Assembly: GCA_947071365.1 (NCBI GenBank)
Contig: CAMTFT010000005.1
Span: 1-14,782 of the forward strand
From: an uncultured bacterium
GTDB taxonomy: Bacteria > Bacillota > Clostridia > Lachnospirales > Lachnospiraceae
Direction: 5' to 3'
DNA length: 14,782 nucleotides
How positions within the stretch are numbered: position 1 is the stretch's first letter; every line of letters starts with the position of its first letter. A program made the translations under genes and the position numbers. Under the pieces are notes generated by a model. The model did not search any database and was not told where the DNA came from. It saw nothing but the letters and a program-made list of their open reading frames with translations. Positions 14,439 through 14,782 of this stretch are shown here, in pieces.

Positions 14439-14736
14439 TCATAATCTTTCCAGCTTGACAGAAAGAAGCTCCGCTAAATCAAAACGAACGGATATCCCGT
14501 TTGCCATCGTACATCTGCCAAACATGTTCATGATTCTCTGTGCCACGACCTTCACAGATTCGTGCCTGCATATGGGAAGCATGACAAGAAACTGCGTCTT
14601 GTTGCAGCGTGTAACCACATCTCCGATTCTGAGATATTTCTGAAGTATTTCTCCCAACCTGTCTGCCTCTTTTTCAAGTGAAAGATTTCCGGACATGTCA
14701 GCTTTTGGATATTTTTCATCGTGTACTGTAAACAGC
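14439..14736 (-). CDS. Probable transcriptional regulator, C-terminal fragment with degenerate GGDEF-like domain (5' end missing)
   Basis: Only the last 98 residues are present; the frame runs into adapter sequence at the contig end, so the true start lies outside. The pattern LxxGDVVTRCNKTQFLVMLP followed by a helix with VAQRIMNMF resembles the core of GGDEF domains (xxGDxxxRxGGDEFxxLLP). NKTQF (residues 45-49 of the fragment) replaces GGDEF, so diguanylate cyclase activity is not expected. I recall this type of inactive domain at the C-terminus of Lachnospiraceae BTAD/SARP-type transcriptional regulators. The missing part should therefore hold a DNA-binding and BTAD region. It lies 72 bp upstream of the adhesin gene on the same strand and could control it or share its transcript. 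The stop is TGA. The regulator assignment is inference; the GGDEF-like fold is the better supported part. Confidence 0.55.
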
Positions 14737-14782
14737 CTGTCTCTTATACACATCTCCGAGCCCACGAGACGGAGCTACATCT
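14737..14782. other. Nextera sequencing adapter with index (artefact, inverted)
   Basis: Positions 14737-14770 are the reverse complement of the Nextera read-2 adapter, starting with the Tn5 mosaic end CTGTCTCTTATACACATCT. Positions 14771-14778 (GGAGCTAC) are the complement of the index seen at the other end, and ATCT is flow-cell adapter. It is untrimmed read-through, not biological sequence. It gives the regulator fragment a false N-terminal MGSEMCIRDR. Confidence 0.97.

Overview
The window looks like a metagenome- or genome-assembly contig from a gut-type Firmicute, most likely Lachnospiraceae. That call rests on family memory: arrays of Spy0128/FctA-like pilin domains, a Lachnospiraceae-style sorting signal (SVKTGDETP) and an upstream regulator fragment with a degenerate GGDEF-like C-terminus. 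No rRNA, tRNA or housekeeping marker is present. Both ends (1-45 and 14737-14782) are Illumina Nextera transposase adapter plus the same 8-nt index. The biological insert is therefore about 46-14736, and the ends are artificial.

All real coding is on the minus strand. Reading 5'->3' on that strand: (i) the 3' end of a probable transcriptional regulator (14439-14736); (ii) a 72-bp gap with a strong ribosome binding site; (iii) a 1,364-codon ORF (10272-14366) with a signal peptide, a Glu/Ala/Lys-rich stalk, a bacterial-repeat-like domain and three tandem copies of a ~160-195-residue module; (iv) a 3,370-codon ORF (126-10238) in the same reading frame, with DUF11-like segments, an EF-hand-containing SdrD-B-like domain, two Cna-B domains, 13 Spy0128/FctA-like units, two further pilin-like units, and a C-terminal sortase signal with membrane anchor; (v) an 80-bp tail with a small hairpin.

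The central observation is that (iii) and (iv) appear to be one gene of 4,747 codons interrupted by a single in-frame TAG at 10272-10274. No frameshift is involved, the sequence after the TAG reads as a continuation of the same protein, and the two localisation signals are divided between the halves: export signal in the first, wall anchor in the second. It could be a nonsense mutation, strain heterogeneity, a consensus error, or a readthrough or restart arrangement; the sequence alone cannot decide. If read through, the product would be a roughly 4,746-residue wall-anchored fibre. All 15 pilin-like units of its stalk retain the Lys/Glu/Asn set expected for intramolecular isopeptide bonds.
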